64,000 nucleotides of DNA, taken from JAJFUB01 sp964622325. GTDB taxonomy: Bacteria; Armatimonadota; Zipacnadia; Zipacnadales; UBA11051. The DNA lies in assembly GCA_964622325.1 (NCBI GenBank), contig CAZUOJ010000006.1, positions 1-64,000 of the forward strand, read 5' to 3'. Numbering within the stretch: the stretch's first letter is position 1; every line of letters starts with the position of its first letter. Position numbers and translations under genes: made by a program. Of this stretch, positions 8,137 to 17,200 are shown one piece after another. Under the pieces are notes generated by a model. That model was not told where the DNA came from and searched no databases. It worked only from the letters and a program-made list of their open reading frames with translations.

Positions 8137-8748
8137 CTATGGCGTCCATGTGACTGCTCCAGAGGCCACTGCGCCCAGCATCCCCTGATATGAGAACCAT
8201 TTGCAATGGCCGTCCGCAAAGCCGAAATTCGCTCCGTCGTTGTGCCGGGCGGCAATGCAGGCATAATTTGTGATGCCCTGATTGGAAGGACATGTCCCGG
8301 GCGTTTGCCAGCGGAAGAAGGGGCCTGTATAGAGCGTATCGCCCATCATCACAAGGCTGGCCGGCTGCTGAATTTGTCCCATAGAAACAGCCGTATAGCC
8401 ATTGCCAAAATTCCCCGTGATATTCCAGCCATAACGCAAATTGTTGCCGCTGGGACAATACCAGCATTGTTGATTCTTCACATAGGGCTCAATTTTTACC
8501 CATTGACAACGATCGCCCGCCTGCAGCGGATTGCCTGAACATGCTGTGCCATGCTTGGGATATTTTTCATCATAATCCTGGGCATATTGCATGACGGCCA
8601 GCATCAATTGCTTCAAGTTGCTGAGACAATTTGTTTGGCGCGCTTTTTCCCGTGCCTTGGCGAACACAGGAAACAAAATCGCCGCCAGGATGGCAATAAT
8701 TGCAATCACGACTAAAAGCTCAATCAGCGTAAATCCGCGTAGCCTCAT
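8137..8748 (-). CDS. Pseudopilin-like protein with H-X9-DG C-terminus
   Basis: A 203-aa protein with a short prepilin leader (MRLRG) cut before FTLIELLVVIAIIAILAAIL, the type III-signal/N-methylation helix of type IV pilins and type II secretion pseudopilins. Residue Glu5 of the mature form is present. After the helix comes AKAREKARQTNCLSNLKQL. The C-terminus has H-N-D-G-A-N-F-G-F-A-D-G, the H-X9-DG motif of a family abundant in Planctomycetes, Armatimonadetes and relatives. A GTG three codons upstream is possible, but AAAGGA is too close to it, so the ATG at 8748 is preferred. Role in a pilus, secretion system or surface layer is unproven. Confidence 0.88.
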   Translation of the reverse strand: MRLRGFTLIELLVVIAIIAILAAILFPVFAKAREKARQTNCLSNLKQLMLAVMQYAQDYDEKYPKHGTACSGNPLQAGDRCQWVKIEPYVKNQQCWYCPSGNNLRYGWNITGNFGNGYTAVSMGQIQQPASLVMMGDTLYTGPFFRWQTPGTCPSNQGITNYACIAARHNDGANFGFADGHCKWFSYQGMLGAVASGAVTWTP

Positions 8749-8884
8749 AGGCAGCACATCCTTTCTTCAGCGTAATTTAAAATTATTTTTTTGTTAAAAT
8801 AGTTTTCTGCCGAATCCTCCAAAATCCTTTTTTATTCTTCGCTAATTTTCCTCCCAAAAAACTTTTTGTCAGAGAGCTGGAAGC

Positions 8885-9976
8885 TTAGCCAAATCCATAA
8901 TTTTCCACTAATTCAGAGATAAAGCGGACTTTTTCTATATCTCCGGGCGGCGAAAGCTCATCGGAAATGCCCAAGACAAGATAGGGAGCGAATAACTCAA
9001 TAATTTGTTTTGTGAAATCAGCCAATTCCTCATAAGAATGCTGGGGCAAAAAATATGTGCAGGGGATGCCATCAATCAAAATCTGCTTTTCGCCCAGCGC
9101 GGCGCGAATTTCCTGCAGACTCACATCGCCTTGCGGAAGCGGCGTCAGCGCTTCATAGCCATCAAGGCCCGTTTCTTGAAGATAAGGCAAGAGCATGCGA
9201 CAGGAGCCGTCCCAATGCGCATGACATTTCTTTTTCGCCGCGTGCAGCTGGGCCGTGCGCTGTTGATAAATCGGCAGATAATATCTTTCAAACATCATTG
9301 GGCTGATGAATTCGCTTGCCACATTATCGCCGAAATTAATAATTTCTACAGGACAGGCGCACACGACCTCATACAGCTGATTGTCTGTTTCATTAATTGT
9401 TTCAATCAGGCCCTCCATTTCGGCGGGATAATCATGGAAAAGATAATGAAAGCCCTCCAATCCTGTATATTGAATAATCAGCCTCTGGATCGCAATGCGG
9501 GGGAGATAAATAGTGGGAGCGCCGCGTTCGCCCAAAAGCGCCTCATTTTGTTCATATAATTCCTGATCCCAGCTCCAACGAGTGTGGCGCACCAGATATT
9601 CAATCACAGGAATATCCTCCACGCGTTTTAGCGGAAATTCCCTTATCTGATGCGCCAAAGGCGTAATGTATTCACATTGGCTCACAGTGCCCACAGGCGT
9701 ACGAATCGTGATGCGGCGTTCCGAGGGCAACTCTTCGATATGAATCTCCACATCGCCTAATTGCTCGCTTTTAAGGCAGGGATTAAAAAGAAAATAGCTC
9801 CGTGGAGAGCAATGTAGATCATCATAAATCTCCAGATGTCCTAAATTTTTGTAATGGGGCGGCAATGTCCCGGCTTGACGATTGACGGCTATCCAGTGCT
9901 CCAGACGCGGCTGCCATAGCACACAGTCAATGGGCTCGTAACGAAAAATAGCCAGATGGCGCTCCCGGAAAGTCAT
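8885..9976 (-). CDS. Uroporphyrinogen decarboxylase-like (URO-D superfamily) protein
   Basis: A 363-aa protein beginning MTFRERHLAIFRYEPIDCVLW, the start seen in URO-D-like proteins of the corrinoid methyltransferase MtaA/CmuA side of the superfamily. A TIM-barrel core follows with FGDNVASEFISPMMFERYYLPIY and KCHAHWDGSCRMLLPYL, the latter with a His-x-His and Cys that could bind zinc. AGGAG precedes the ATG. It is divergent from the LamG-DUF6259-like gene. True haem synthesis is unlikely given the lack of other hem genes and the presence of a paralogue 3.5 kb away; methyl transfer or carbohydrate-linked chemistry is the alternative. Confidence 0.78.
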   Translation of the reverse strand: MTFRERHLAIFRYEPIDCVLWQPRLEHWIAVNRQAGTLPPHYKNLGHLEIYDDLHCSPRSYFLFNPCLKSEQLGDVEIHIEELPSERRITIRTPVGTVSQCEYITPLAHQIREFPLKRVEDIPVIEYLVRHTRWSWDQELYEQNEALLGERGAPTIYLPRIAIQRLIIQYTGLEGFHYLFHDYPAEMEGLIETINETDNQLYEVVCACPVEIINFGDNVASEFISPMMFERYYLPIYQQRTAQLHAAKKKCHAHWDGSCRMLLPYLQETGLDGYEALTPLPQGDVSLQEIRAALGEKQILIDGIPCTYFLPQHSYEELADFTKQIIELFAPYLVLGISDELSPPGDIEKVRFISELVENYGFG

Positions 9977-10066
9977 GCCTTATCTCCTCAGGAGAAAGAA
10001 TATAGAGGAATTCTTCCAGCTACATCCAAAATAAAATGCAGTTATTCAGAATGAAGCACATCAGAC

Positions 10067-10131
10067 TATAATTAGCTTTTTTGCGCCTCTTCCCTTCTTT
10101 GGGGAACGCAAAAGAGCACAAGATAAGGAGG
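10067..10131 (+). promoter_or_regulatory. Putative -10 box and 5' leader of the LamG-DUF6259-like gene
   Basis: A perfect TATAAT at 10067-10072 lies 68 bases before the GTG start at 10140. No good -35 hexamer is found at 17 bases. The leader can fold, with TTTGCG (10080 region) opposite CGCAAA just before the strong AAGGAGG at 10125-10131. Assignment rests on the -10 match alone. Confidence 0.35.
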
Positions 10132-10139
10132 AATGATTT

Positions 10140-13100
10140 GTGCCCCAACTTAAAAGCATGTGGGCTTGCTTTTTCTTAAGCCTTGCTTGTGTTTCTGTTC
10201 TCCAAGCCGAGCCGGGGCTTTTATTTCGAGCCACATTTGATGGGACAGTGCAGGCACATAGCCTGGCGCCTGATCCTGTGGAGATAATGGGGCCTGCGCC
10301 TTCTTTCGCGCCCGGGAAATTTGGCCAGGCGCTTGTCGTGGGGCATAAGGGCACATTGCTGCGTTATCTCACAGAGGGCAATCTCGTGCCCCAGGCGGGC
10401 TCGATCAGCCTGTGGATTAAGCCCCTGAATTGGGGCACGGATGGCAGCTTTCATGTATTTTTTGAATCGGGCCAGGAAAAATCTGGCCGGGGCTGGCTTC
10501 TCTTGTACAAATATTATCAGAATAACTGGCTGCTTTTGCGTTATGCCGATGAAGAGGATAATGTGGGGATGGCGCAAGCAGTAGCCGAATGGAATCCCGG
10601 CGAATGGCATCATCTTGTGGGCACATGGACGCCCGAAGCGCTGCGGCTGTATGTGGACGGAGAATTAAAGGGGCAAGCCCCCCGCCCGCTTGTGGCGCAA
10701 ATATTAGGGGAAACATTCACGCTGGGCGATAATGGCTGGCATATTCCAACGCCCGAAGCCCAAACGCTCTTAGATGAAGTGCGCATTTACAGCTATCCGC
10801 TGTCCCCGGAGCAAGTGCGCCGACTGGCTGGCCAGACGGCTTTACAGATTCGCCGAGATGCGCTTCACGATCGCTGGCATGTCCGTGTGGAAGTTCCGCC
10901 AAAAGAAGAAGCGCAAACAGTGCATGTGGCCATACGCCCCGCGGCGGGCGGCGAAGCCCGCAAAGAAACAACAGCTAAAGCAGTCATCCCCTGGGCTTCT
11001 TTCACGCTGGATGTCTCCGATCTGCCAGCCGGGGATTATGTAGTGCAGGCCGATGTCAAGAATACACAAGGGCAAGATATCGCCTCCGGACAAGCATTTA
11101 TACGCCGGCTGCAGCAAGAACGCCTCATCCTGAATAATGGCCTGTTAAAAATAGTGTTTGACGGCGGCAGCGGCGGGATTTTAGCGCTGGAAGCGCCTGC
11201 GTACGGCTGGACGGCCCGTGCGCCTGTGGCTCCCGCGCCTTTGTTCCGTATAGATACTGTCAGTCTGCCCAGCCATGCTCGCTTTTATCAGCCCGCTGAT
11301 ATTCGCCCATTAGTGGCTGATGAATCCGCCCTGAAGGAGATTTCTGTCAAGCGCACATCCCAGGGGCAACAGCTTGTGGCCAAATATGCATGGCCGGAGG
11401 GCCCTACAGCCATTGTAACAGGCGATTTGCCCGATAAAGCCCCGCTATTATCGCTTCAATTGGAGCTTTCAGCGCCGCGGCCTTTGCGGCCTTCGCAAGC
11501 CGTGCGTGTGCCCAGCGTAGAATTTCCTCTCATAAACGGCCTGCGAATGGGAGAACATAGTGAAGATGATTTTCTGGCCACAGGCCGCATACAGGGAGAA
11601 TTGTGGCCCCATCCCGCCGCCCACAAAAGCAAACGCAGCCTGCCATATCCCGGGATCTGTTGTGTGCCCTGGCAGGATATCTATGACAGCAGCGGCGGGC
11701 TGGGCTTAATTCCGCTTTCGCCGGCGAGGCAGCAATTAGAAATTCTGACAGAAAGCGATGGCGATACGCTCACATTAGGGACACGCTTCTGGTGCCTGCT
11801 GGAGCCGGGCGAGACATTTCGTTCCCCAATCGTGGAGCTGCGGGCGCATTCTGGCGCCTGGCATCAAACAGCCGAGCGCTTTCGAGAATGGAGTCTGCAA
11901 AATACGCCGCCCCGTCCGCAACCCAAATGGCTGGCGACATGCGATGGCTGGACAGGCGCGGGCGCGCCGACATACAAATTCAAAGAGCTGCCCGAAATGC
12001 TCAAAACAGCTCAATATTATGGCTTTAATTATTTGCAATTATGGGCGCAGATGATTTTGGGCGGCGCCTATTATTGCTATTTTTATCCCAATCCCGATCT
12101 CGGCACAGAAGCTGAGCTGCGCGCCGCGATCAAACAAATTCATCAGATGGGCGGCCATATTGGCTTTTACAGTAATGTTATCACATTTGATGGCGCGATA
12201 GATGACAATCCGGCGCTACGTGAAACGATTGCCAAATACAAGCTCCGCAATTTGCCGCCTATTCCTCGCTTTTATGATGAAGTCCTCAAACATGTGTTTA
12301 TTGGCCCGCAGGGATTTTATGGGCGAGGGGGGGCGGCTGGCCACAGCCATTCCGGCTATCCTGACGGCTATTGGGCAATGAATCCTGGCTCTAAGTGGTG
12401 GGGAGATTATTTAGCGTTTTGGATCAGCAAATGGCACAAAGATTATGGCGCCGATATATGGTATCTGGACAGCTTCCCTGTTCATGGCTATGGCCTGCAG
12501 CCGGCCAATTATTCTCTGGATCTGGAGCATCCGGAAGGCTTAAGCGCGGGACAAGTACGGCTCCTGCAACGCATTCGCCAGGATTTCCCGGGGCCCCTTC
12601 TTTATGAAGGCGTGGCCTGTGCGGGCCTTATGCCCTGGACAAATTGGTGCCTGGGCACAGAATTGTCCTTTGGGCCCAATCGCTTTTCGCGCCCGGAAAT
12701 TTTCGTTTTTAGCTTCAGCGATGTATATCCCGTATTTTCCGGCACGTGCAACACATGGACAGGAATCAAGCAGATTTTCCCGGATTTGGCCGAGACAGGC
12801 CGGCATCAGGATGCGCTGAATTATGTCTTTTTGCTGGGCGAACGCTTTGATATTTTAAATTTGCATCCTCTCAGGAAAGACGATCCCTTTGGGCAGCATG
12901 TGCGAAAATTAGTGGCGCTGCGCCAAAAAATCCGTGATGTAGTGTATCAGGGCCGTATGCGCGATGCCCTGGGGCTTTCCGGGATGCCTGAGGGCGTAGA
13001 AGCCCGGCTGTTCATCTGGCAGCTGCGTGCGGCGCAGCCTGGCCGCGCCCGCCCGGCCGCAAAAAGCGCCTCTGAAAATCTGCCCATGGCTGATATTTCT

Positions 13101-13319
13101 CCAGGCGCCGTTGTCGTTACGATATGGGATAGACGCGCGGAACGCACGCCCTGGGAATTGTCTCTCGACACATCCGCCACGCAGTGGCCCGCAGGCGTGC
13201 AAAAAGCACGAGCGTTTTTGCTGGACGGAAGTGAACAGGATGTTGAAATACAAAAAGAAGGCACACAATGGCGTATGTCCGTTCCTGCAGCAGAAGTGTG
13301 CGCTCTCCGAATTCAATGA
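10140..13319 (+). CDS. Secreted LamG-domain protein with DUF6259-like catalytic-type barrel
   Basis: A 1059-aa exported protein. It begins with a signal peptide ending near LACVSVLQA, then a LamG/concanavalin-like jellyroll (about 27-230: ATFDGTVQ, SISLWIKPLNW, WHHLVGTWTPEALRLYVDGE, LDEVRIYSYPLS). After beta-rich linker domains, a barrel-like region from about 590 (WLATCDGWTGAG, FNYLQLWAQM, DIWYLDSFPVHGYG) resembles DUF6259 and alpha-galactosidase-type glycosidases. Start is GTG, fixed by AAGGAGG eight bases upstream; a nearby ATG in another frame stops after six codons. Likely a cell-surface or secreted carbohydrate-active enzyme. It is flanked by two URO-D-like genes. Substrate unknown. Confidence 0.8.
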   Translation: MPQLKSMWACFFLSLACVSVLQAEPGLLFRATFDGTVQAHSLAPDPVEIMGPAPSFAPGKFGQALVVGHKGTLLRYLTEGNLVPQAGSISLWIKPLNWGTDGSFHVFFESGQEKSGRGWLLLYKYYQNNWLLLRYADEEDNVGMAQAVAEWNPGEWHHLVGTWTPEALRLYVDGELKGQAPRPLVAQILGETFTLGDNGWHIPTPEAQTLLDEVRIYSYPLSPEQVRRLAGQTALQIRRDALHDRWHVRVEVPPKEEAQTVHVAIRPAAGGEARKETTAKAVIPWASFTLDVSDLPAGDYVVQADVKNTQGQDIASGQAFIRRLQQERLILNNGLLKIVFDGGSGGILALEAPAYGWTARAPVAPAPLFRIDTVSLPSHARFYQPADIRPLVADESALKEISVKRTSQGQQLVAKYAWPEGPTAIVTGDLPDKAPLLSLQLELSAPRPLRPSQAVRVPSVEFPLINGLRMGEHSEDDFLATGRIQGELWPHPAAHKSKRSLPYPGICCVPWQDIYDSSGGLGLIPLSPARQQLEILTESDGDTLTLGTRFWCLLEPGETFRSPIVELRAHSGAWHQTAERFREWSLQNTPPRPQPKWLATCDGWTGAGAPTYKFKELPEMLKTAQYYGFNYLQLWAQMILGGAYYCYFYPNPDLGTEAELRAAIKQIHQMGGHIGFYSNVITFDGAIDDNPALRETIAKYKLRNLPPIPRFYDEVLKHVFIGPQGFYGRGGAAGHSHSGYPDGYWAMNPGSKWWGDYLAFWISKWHKDYGADIWYLDSFPVHGYGLQPANYSLDLEHPEGLSAGQVRLLQRIRQDFPGPLLYEGVACAGLMPWTNWCLGTELSFGPNRFSRPEIFVFSFSDVYPVFSGTCNTWTGIKQIFPDLAETGRHQDALNYVFLLGERFDILNLHPLRKDDPFGQHVRKLVALRQKIRDVVYQGRMRDALGLSGMPEGVEARLFIWQLRAAQPGRARPAAKSASENLPMADISPGAVVVTIWDRRAERTPWELSLDTSATQWPAGVQKARAFLLDGSEQDVEIQKEGTQWRMSVPAAEVCALRIQ

Positions 13320-13488
13320 TCGAGACGCTGGAAAAAGAATATTTCTCCTGAATATTCCGGAACAGAATGTGAATAAAAAGAACAAGGGCTATTCTGAATA
13401 CAATAAACAGTGGCGTAATCAGAATGTGATGGACAAATTTAGCATCTGTTAGCAATGAGAGCGGTTATTTGAAGGAGTAGGACGCAAG

Positions 13489-14664
13489 ATGGCTTATGAA
13501 AAATCGCCGCCTGCTGATGGCATACATGCTCCTGTGCCGCGGGAACAGATGAGCGAAAGCGTGCGTCGGCTGCGCGATGCTTACAACATCACGCCGGGAG
13601 CGCCGCTGTATCGAAAAGAATTCTGGCTTATGCCGGGGGCGCTGGAGCGCTGGAAAAAGGAAGGGATGCCAGAGGATGTGCCCCTGCAGGAGCTTTTTGG
13701 CTATGATGAGCCGGCTGTTTTTGCGCTGGGGGGCCTGGGGTGGTGCGAGGCGCCCTTCGTACCGCCATTTGAGGAAAAAGTTGTAGCCGTGGAGGGCGAT
13801 TATGAGATTGTTCAGGATTGTGCGGGACGGCAGAAATTGTGTTTTAAGGAGAGGCGCGTTGGCTTTATGCCGGAATATCTGGCCCATCCGGTGCGCGATG
13901 AGCGGACATGGGAAGAAGAGGTCAAATGGCGCTTAGATCCAGACACGCCCGAACGCTGGGCAGGCTTTGAGGAACATATGGCGGCGGCCGTGGCAGCTGC
14001 TGGCCGGGGCTGGCTGATGAGCCAGGGCCTCATTGGAGGCTACATGTATTTGCGCTCGCTTATAGGGCCTGTGGAAGTGCTGTATATGTTTCACGACAAT
14101 CCCTGGCTCATTCATCAATGTATGGAGACATGGCTGCATTTAGCGGATACAGTGGCGGCGCGCCATCAACAATATGTCACAATTGAAGAAATCTATTTTG
14201 CAGAAGACATATGCTATAATCATGGGCCCCTGATCAGTCCCGAAATGATGCGCGAATTCCTGTTGCCCTATTATCAGCAGCTTGTCTGCAATATCAAAGC
14301 CCGCAATATTGATCGCACGCGCCATGTGTTTGTGCATGTGGATACGGACGGCTTTTGTGAGCCTGTCATCCCTGTATATCGGGAAGCCATCGGCCTGGAT
14401 GTGATGAGTCCTTTTGAAGTCGCTGCCGGCTGTGATGTAATGCGCGTGGGCCAGCAATATCCCGATTTTGTCCTGCAGGGCGGCCTGGACAAGCGTGTGC
14501 TGGCGCGCTCCAAACAGGAAATTGAAGAAATGCTGCAGCGTATCATCCCGCCTATGCGCGCCCGCGGAGGCTATATCCCCACAATTGATCATGGAACGCC
14601 CGAAGAAGTGCCCTACGAAAATTATCTGTATTTTCGGAAAAGAATGCTGGAGCTGGGCGGCTGA
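13489..14664 (+). CDS. Uroporphyrinogen decarboxylase-like (URO-D superfamily) protein
   Basis: A 391-aa URO-D-superfamily barrel. Landmarks are RAGGYIPTIDHGTPEEVPYENY near the C-terminus (positions about 357-378), the usual end of the family with a conserved His, plus EEIYFAEDICYNHGPLISPEMMREF and HVFVHVDTDGFCEPVIP. The motif HVDTDG with a following Cys could be metal-binding. GAAGGAG precedes the ATG. It follows the LamG-DUF6259-like gene by 169 bases on the same strand. As with its relative at 8885-9976, methyltransferase-like chemistry is more likely than porphyrin synthesis, because such proteins occur in carbohydrate loci without other haem genes. Confidence 0.8.
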   Translation: MAYEKSPPADGIHAPVPREQMSESVRRLRDAYNITPGAPLYRKEFWLMPGALERWKKEGMPEDVPLQELFGYDEPAVFALGGLGWCEAPFVPPFEEKVVAVEGDYEIVQDCAGRQKLCFKERRVGFMPEYLAHPVRDERTWEEEVKWRLDPDTPERWAGFEEHMAAAVAAAGRGWLMSQGLIGGYMYLRSLIGPVEVLYMFHDNPWLIHQCMETWLHLADTVAARHQQYVTIEEIYFAEDICYNHGPLISPEMMREFLLPYYQQLVCNIKARNIDRTRHVFVHVDTDGFCEPVIPVYREAIGLDVMSPFEVAAGCDVMRVGQQYPDFVLQGGLDKRVLARSKQEIEEMLQRIIPPMRARGGYIPTIDHGTPEEVPYENYLYFRKRMLELGG

Positions 14665-14864
14665 TCAGAAAGCCTCCCAATAAAGCCAATATCTGTGTCA
14701 CATAGAGGCGACACGGCAAGAGCCGCAACAAAACGGCGCCCGTATCAGCTTCAGCGAATGGCATTTTTTCCGCTTTTTATCGCCCTTGCTGATGCAGGCA
14801 AAGACAATAGCTTTGAAAAGCTCTCCAAGAAAAAGCGGGAACAGGGGGAAGCGCCCGAAAATCC

Positions 14865-15158
14865 TTATTCTTTTGCCTGCTTTAAGCTATGTTCGGTCAG
14901 TGCGCTGAGCGCCTCCAGGCGCTGATTGAGCAGCGGATAAAAACATTGCGGCAAATGATCGCCATGTCCGCGATGGATAATTACACATTCCACACAGCGG
15001 CCATGCCACTTGCAGCCCTTGTGGGGGCACGAGCAATAATCTATTCCCGAGGCCAGCACTTCCGCCAAGAATTGTTCCTGTAGCGCCTGCGCCTCAGCGC
15101 TGCGCCCCTCGCGGAATAAAGCCATCGCCTTTTGTTCCAGCGGATGATTGTCAATCAT
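14865..15158 (-). CDS. Small cysteine-rich protein, DUF6485-like
   Basis: A 97-aa soluble protein. An acidic helical N-terminus (LEQKAMALFREGRSAEAQAL) is followed by a compact Cys cluster C-S-C-P-H-K-G-C-K-W-H-G-R-C-V-E-C and then H-x-G-H-G-D-H-L-P-Q-C. The six cysteines plus histidines suggest one or two zinc or iron-sulfur sites. The pattern recalls the small family I know as DUF6485; that name is from memory and unverified. It lies 61 bases upstream of the beta-helix gene on the same strand. Function unknown. Confidence 0.7.
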   Translation of the reverse strand: MIDNHPLEQKAMALFREGRSAEAQALQEQFLAEVLASGIDYCSCPHKGCKWHGRCVECVIIHRGHGDHLPQCFYPLLNQRLEALSALTEHSLKQAKE

Positions 15159-15219
15159 TTCGACTCCCCTTCTTTTCTATTGAGGGCAAAATGGAGCGGA
15201 CAGGCGAGCATGTGGGGGC

Positions 15220-16458
15220 TCATTTGTTTTCTCTCAAATCTTTAACGGGCCCCGCCACATCCCCTTCTATTGTCACGCGGCCGACTTTTGGCCCCAGAAA
15301 CAGGGATAGAGGCGAGCCCTGAATGCGATTTCGCCGCAAAACAATATCATGCGTTTCGCCATCAATACGAATGCCCGCCGCCGGATAGCCGTTATGTTCT
15401 TCGCGCCCGTTGTTTTCCAGTGTGCACTCCTCAATGACGCAGCGATGGCCAGCGGCGTGATAGGCTTCTTCCCGGAAATAGATGCCCGAGAAACGATTGC
15501 GGCGGATGATGTTCAGCCGAAAATGATTGTCCGTATCCTTATGGCCGATGGAGATGCCCATCTGAGCGTTGTCTTCGATGATATTGTCTTCAAAAAGGCC
15601 ATTTTTGACGCGCCAGCACAAAAACAAGCCGCAGCCGCCATTATTTCTCATCACGCAGCGACGCACAATGGGACGGGCGGAGCCGGAGCCGGGATGGCAG
15701 CCGCCGCCTGCATTGTTTTCAAACACGCAATCCTCCACAATGACATCCGGGCAATTCTGAAACGATAGCCCATCGCCGTTCACATTCCGAATGATCACAT
15801 GGCTGATAGTGACATTAGCCACGCGCAACAGATTAATGCCGCCTCCGCGGCAGCTGTCTTCAGGCGGGCACTGTTCGCGTTGCCCCTCCAGCACAAGATG
15901 GCGGATGGCGATATTTTCCTGATCAGCCGCCCGGATCAGCGGGCATGCGTGCGACACATGGGCGCCGTCGCGGACCATTAAGTCCGCATTCAGCCGCTCA
16001 TCCAGAATCAGGGCGCCGTCAGGCTCTTTGCGGAAAATTGTGGCGACTGTGCTCAAGAAGCCGCCAAAGCGCTGGCTGCGCACTGTCACGCCCTCGCCGA
16101 CAGAAAAAAGCGAGCTATCTTGGGGCAGAATGCGCACATCGCCATAATCGCCGTCTTCGGCGAGAAGCGATTGTCCGCCGGGGGCTTTGCGCAGGATCGT
16201 TTGCTCTCCAGCGCCTTCCAGCGTCACGCCGCGGCGCAAGATCACAGAATTGCGCAGCAGCCATTCGCCCGGGCCGAGACGTACAATTCCGCCGCCCAGC
16301 CCGGCAATATAATCCACAGCCGCTTGCAAAACACGATGATCCCGGCCGCACACATCGCCTTCCTGAATGCCGACATTGATCTGTGGATACACAGCAGGCG
16401 CTCCTTTCCCCATTACACTGGCTGTCAGCAATAATATAACAGGCAAAGCTTGGCGCAT
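15220..16458 (-). CDS. Secreted right-handed parallel beta-helix protein
   Basis: A 412-aa exported protein with a signal peptide (MRQALPVILLLTASVMGKGAP). The body is a pectin-lyase-like parallel beta-helix: repeated coils with N-x-G and E-D/N-N steps such as VTISHVIIRNVNGDGLSFQN, VIVEDCVFENNAGGG, PIVRRCVMRNNGGCGLF and NGLFEDNIIEDNAQMG. Proteins of this architecture bind, cleave or epimerise acidic polysaccharides, though many have no proven activity. Cysteines are regularly placed in the coils. It is one of at least two clear beta-helix proteins in the window and probably forms part of the extracellular glycan toolkit. Confidence 0.85.
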   Translation of the reverse strand: MRQALPVILLLTASVMGKGAPAVYPQINVGIQEGDVCGRDHRVLQAAVDYIAGLGGGIVRLGPGEWLLRNSVILRRGVTLEGAGEQTILRKAPGGQSLLAEDGDYGDVRILPQDSSLFSVGEGVTVRSQRFGGFLSTVATIFRKEPDGALILDERLNADLMVRDGAHVSHACPLIRAADQENIAIRHLVLEGQREQCPPEDSCRGGGINLLRVANVTISHVIIRNVNGDGLSFQNCPDVIVEDCVFENNAGGGCHPGSGSARPIVRRCVMRNNGGCGLFLCWRVKNGLFEDNIIEDNAQMGISIGHKDTDNHFRLNIIRRNRFSGIYFREEAYHAAGHRCVIEECTLENNGREEHNGYPAAGIRIDGETHDIVLRRNRIQGSPLSLFLGPKVGRVTIEGDVAGPVKDLRENK

Positions 16459-16771
16459 ACATTAATTTTCTTTTTTGTGCAAGCAAAGCCTTCTAGCCCA
16501 TTTGAACAATGATAATTTTGGGATTCAGGCAGAAAGAAGCGTACAAGCAGAGGGACACGGATTGGAGGAATTACACAGAGAAATGCATTTTATCCGAATT
16601 CAATTGAAGCATCCGATTTTGGAGGGAAGCCTTTTTGGGCAAAATATCAGGGCCCCAGGCAAATGTAGCCTGGGGCCCTGCCAAGATGCCTGTGAGTGTG
16701 GCCTTCTGAGGAGCGGGGCTCATTCCGAGATTTTTTCGCCTCAGAAGTCCCTCCAGGCGGGCGTCAGAGGA
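16459..16771. other. Intergenic region upstream of the beta-helix gene
   Basis: About 313 bases between the microprotein gene and the beta-helix gene, both minus strand. Apart from the strong stem-loop at 16648-16680 no gene or clear promoter was found. Reading frames here lack ribosome sites and overlap the hairpin. Confidence 0.5.
16648..16680 (-). terminator. Strong stem-loop, probable terminator of the microprotein gene
   Basis: CAGGGCCCCAGGC (16648-16660) pairs perfectly over 13 bp with GCCTGGGGCCCTG (16668-16680); the loop is seven bases. On the minus strand it begins 92 bases after the microprotein stop and is followed by ATATTTTG, a weak U-rich tail. Stability is very high, so a terminator or an mRNA 3'-end stabiliser fits. 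Confidence 0.6.
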
Positions 16772-16861
16772 TTATTTGCCTCCGCACCCACATCCCTTCT
16801 TTTTGGATTCTTCCTTCTTCTCCTCTTTCTTGCCGCACCCACAGCCCTTTTTATCGTCCAC
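16772..16861 (-). CDS. 29-aa cysteine-glycine-lysine microprotein with twin GCGCG motifs
   Basis: A 29-codon frame on the minus strand, GTG start, TAA stop, preceded by a near-perfect ribosome site AAGGAGGT (16868-16875) six bases before the start. The peptide has GCGCG at residues 6-10 and again at 23-27, joined by the charged stretch KKEEKKEES (11-19) and KKK. The symmetrical Cys-Gly-Cys pairs suggest metal or cofactor binding, or a lipid or thioether-type modification; none is shown. Over half the residues are Lys, Glu or Asp. It stands alone, with a strong hairpin downstream. I know similar short CGCG-tailed proteins only anecdotally and assign no family. Confidence 0.7.
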   Translation of the reverse strand: MDDKKGCGCGKKEEKKEESKKKGCGCGGK

Positions 16862-17200
16862 TTTGACACCTCCTTATTAGCCGTTCGGCCTGGCCGCCCG
16901 CTCGCCTGCTCCCATTTGCCATGCGCCGGTCCGTGTCAGGCGCCGACTCTAGCAGCGGCCACCTGCTCCTTATAAAAAGCCGTAATTTTCGTTTGTCGAA
17001 TGTATTTTTTTAAATCAACATTCTGTCCCAAAGGAGCAGATGTTTTTCACTCATTATAAGCACTTTATCCTTAACAAAAGTTCCTGTCAATAGTGCTGAA
17101 ATGAAATTTTGTTATATTTTGCGCCGCTGGCCTGCAATACTTGCCTGTTTTATTGCCCTGCTTGCCGTGATGAAAGGAGGCCGCTTGTCAGATAGGATTT
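16862..17200. other. Intergenic region carrying possible promoters of the microprotein gene
   Basis: On the minus strand TTGACA occurs at 17085-17090, 17 bases from TAAAGT (17062-17067), with a perfect TATAAT at 17053-17058 slightly further. A second candidate, TCGACA (16994-16999) with TTTATA (16971-16976), also has 17-base spacing and lies nearer the gene. Which, if either, is used cannot be decided by eye. Confidence 0.4.

Noticed and set aside
16475..16975. 166-codon plus-strand frame across the microprotein locus
   Set aside because: It runs through the 13-bp hairpin and has no ribosome site, while the opposite strand holds a short frame with a strong one.
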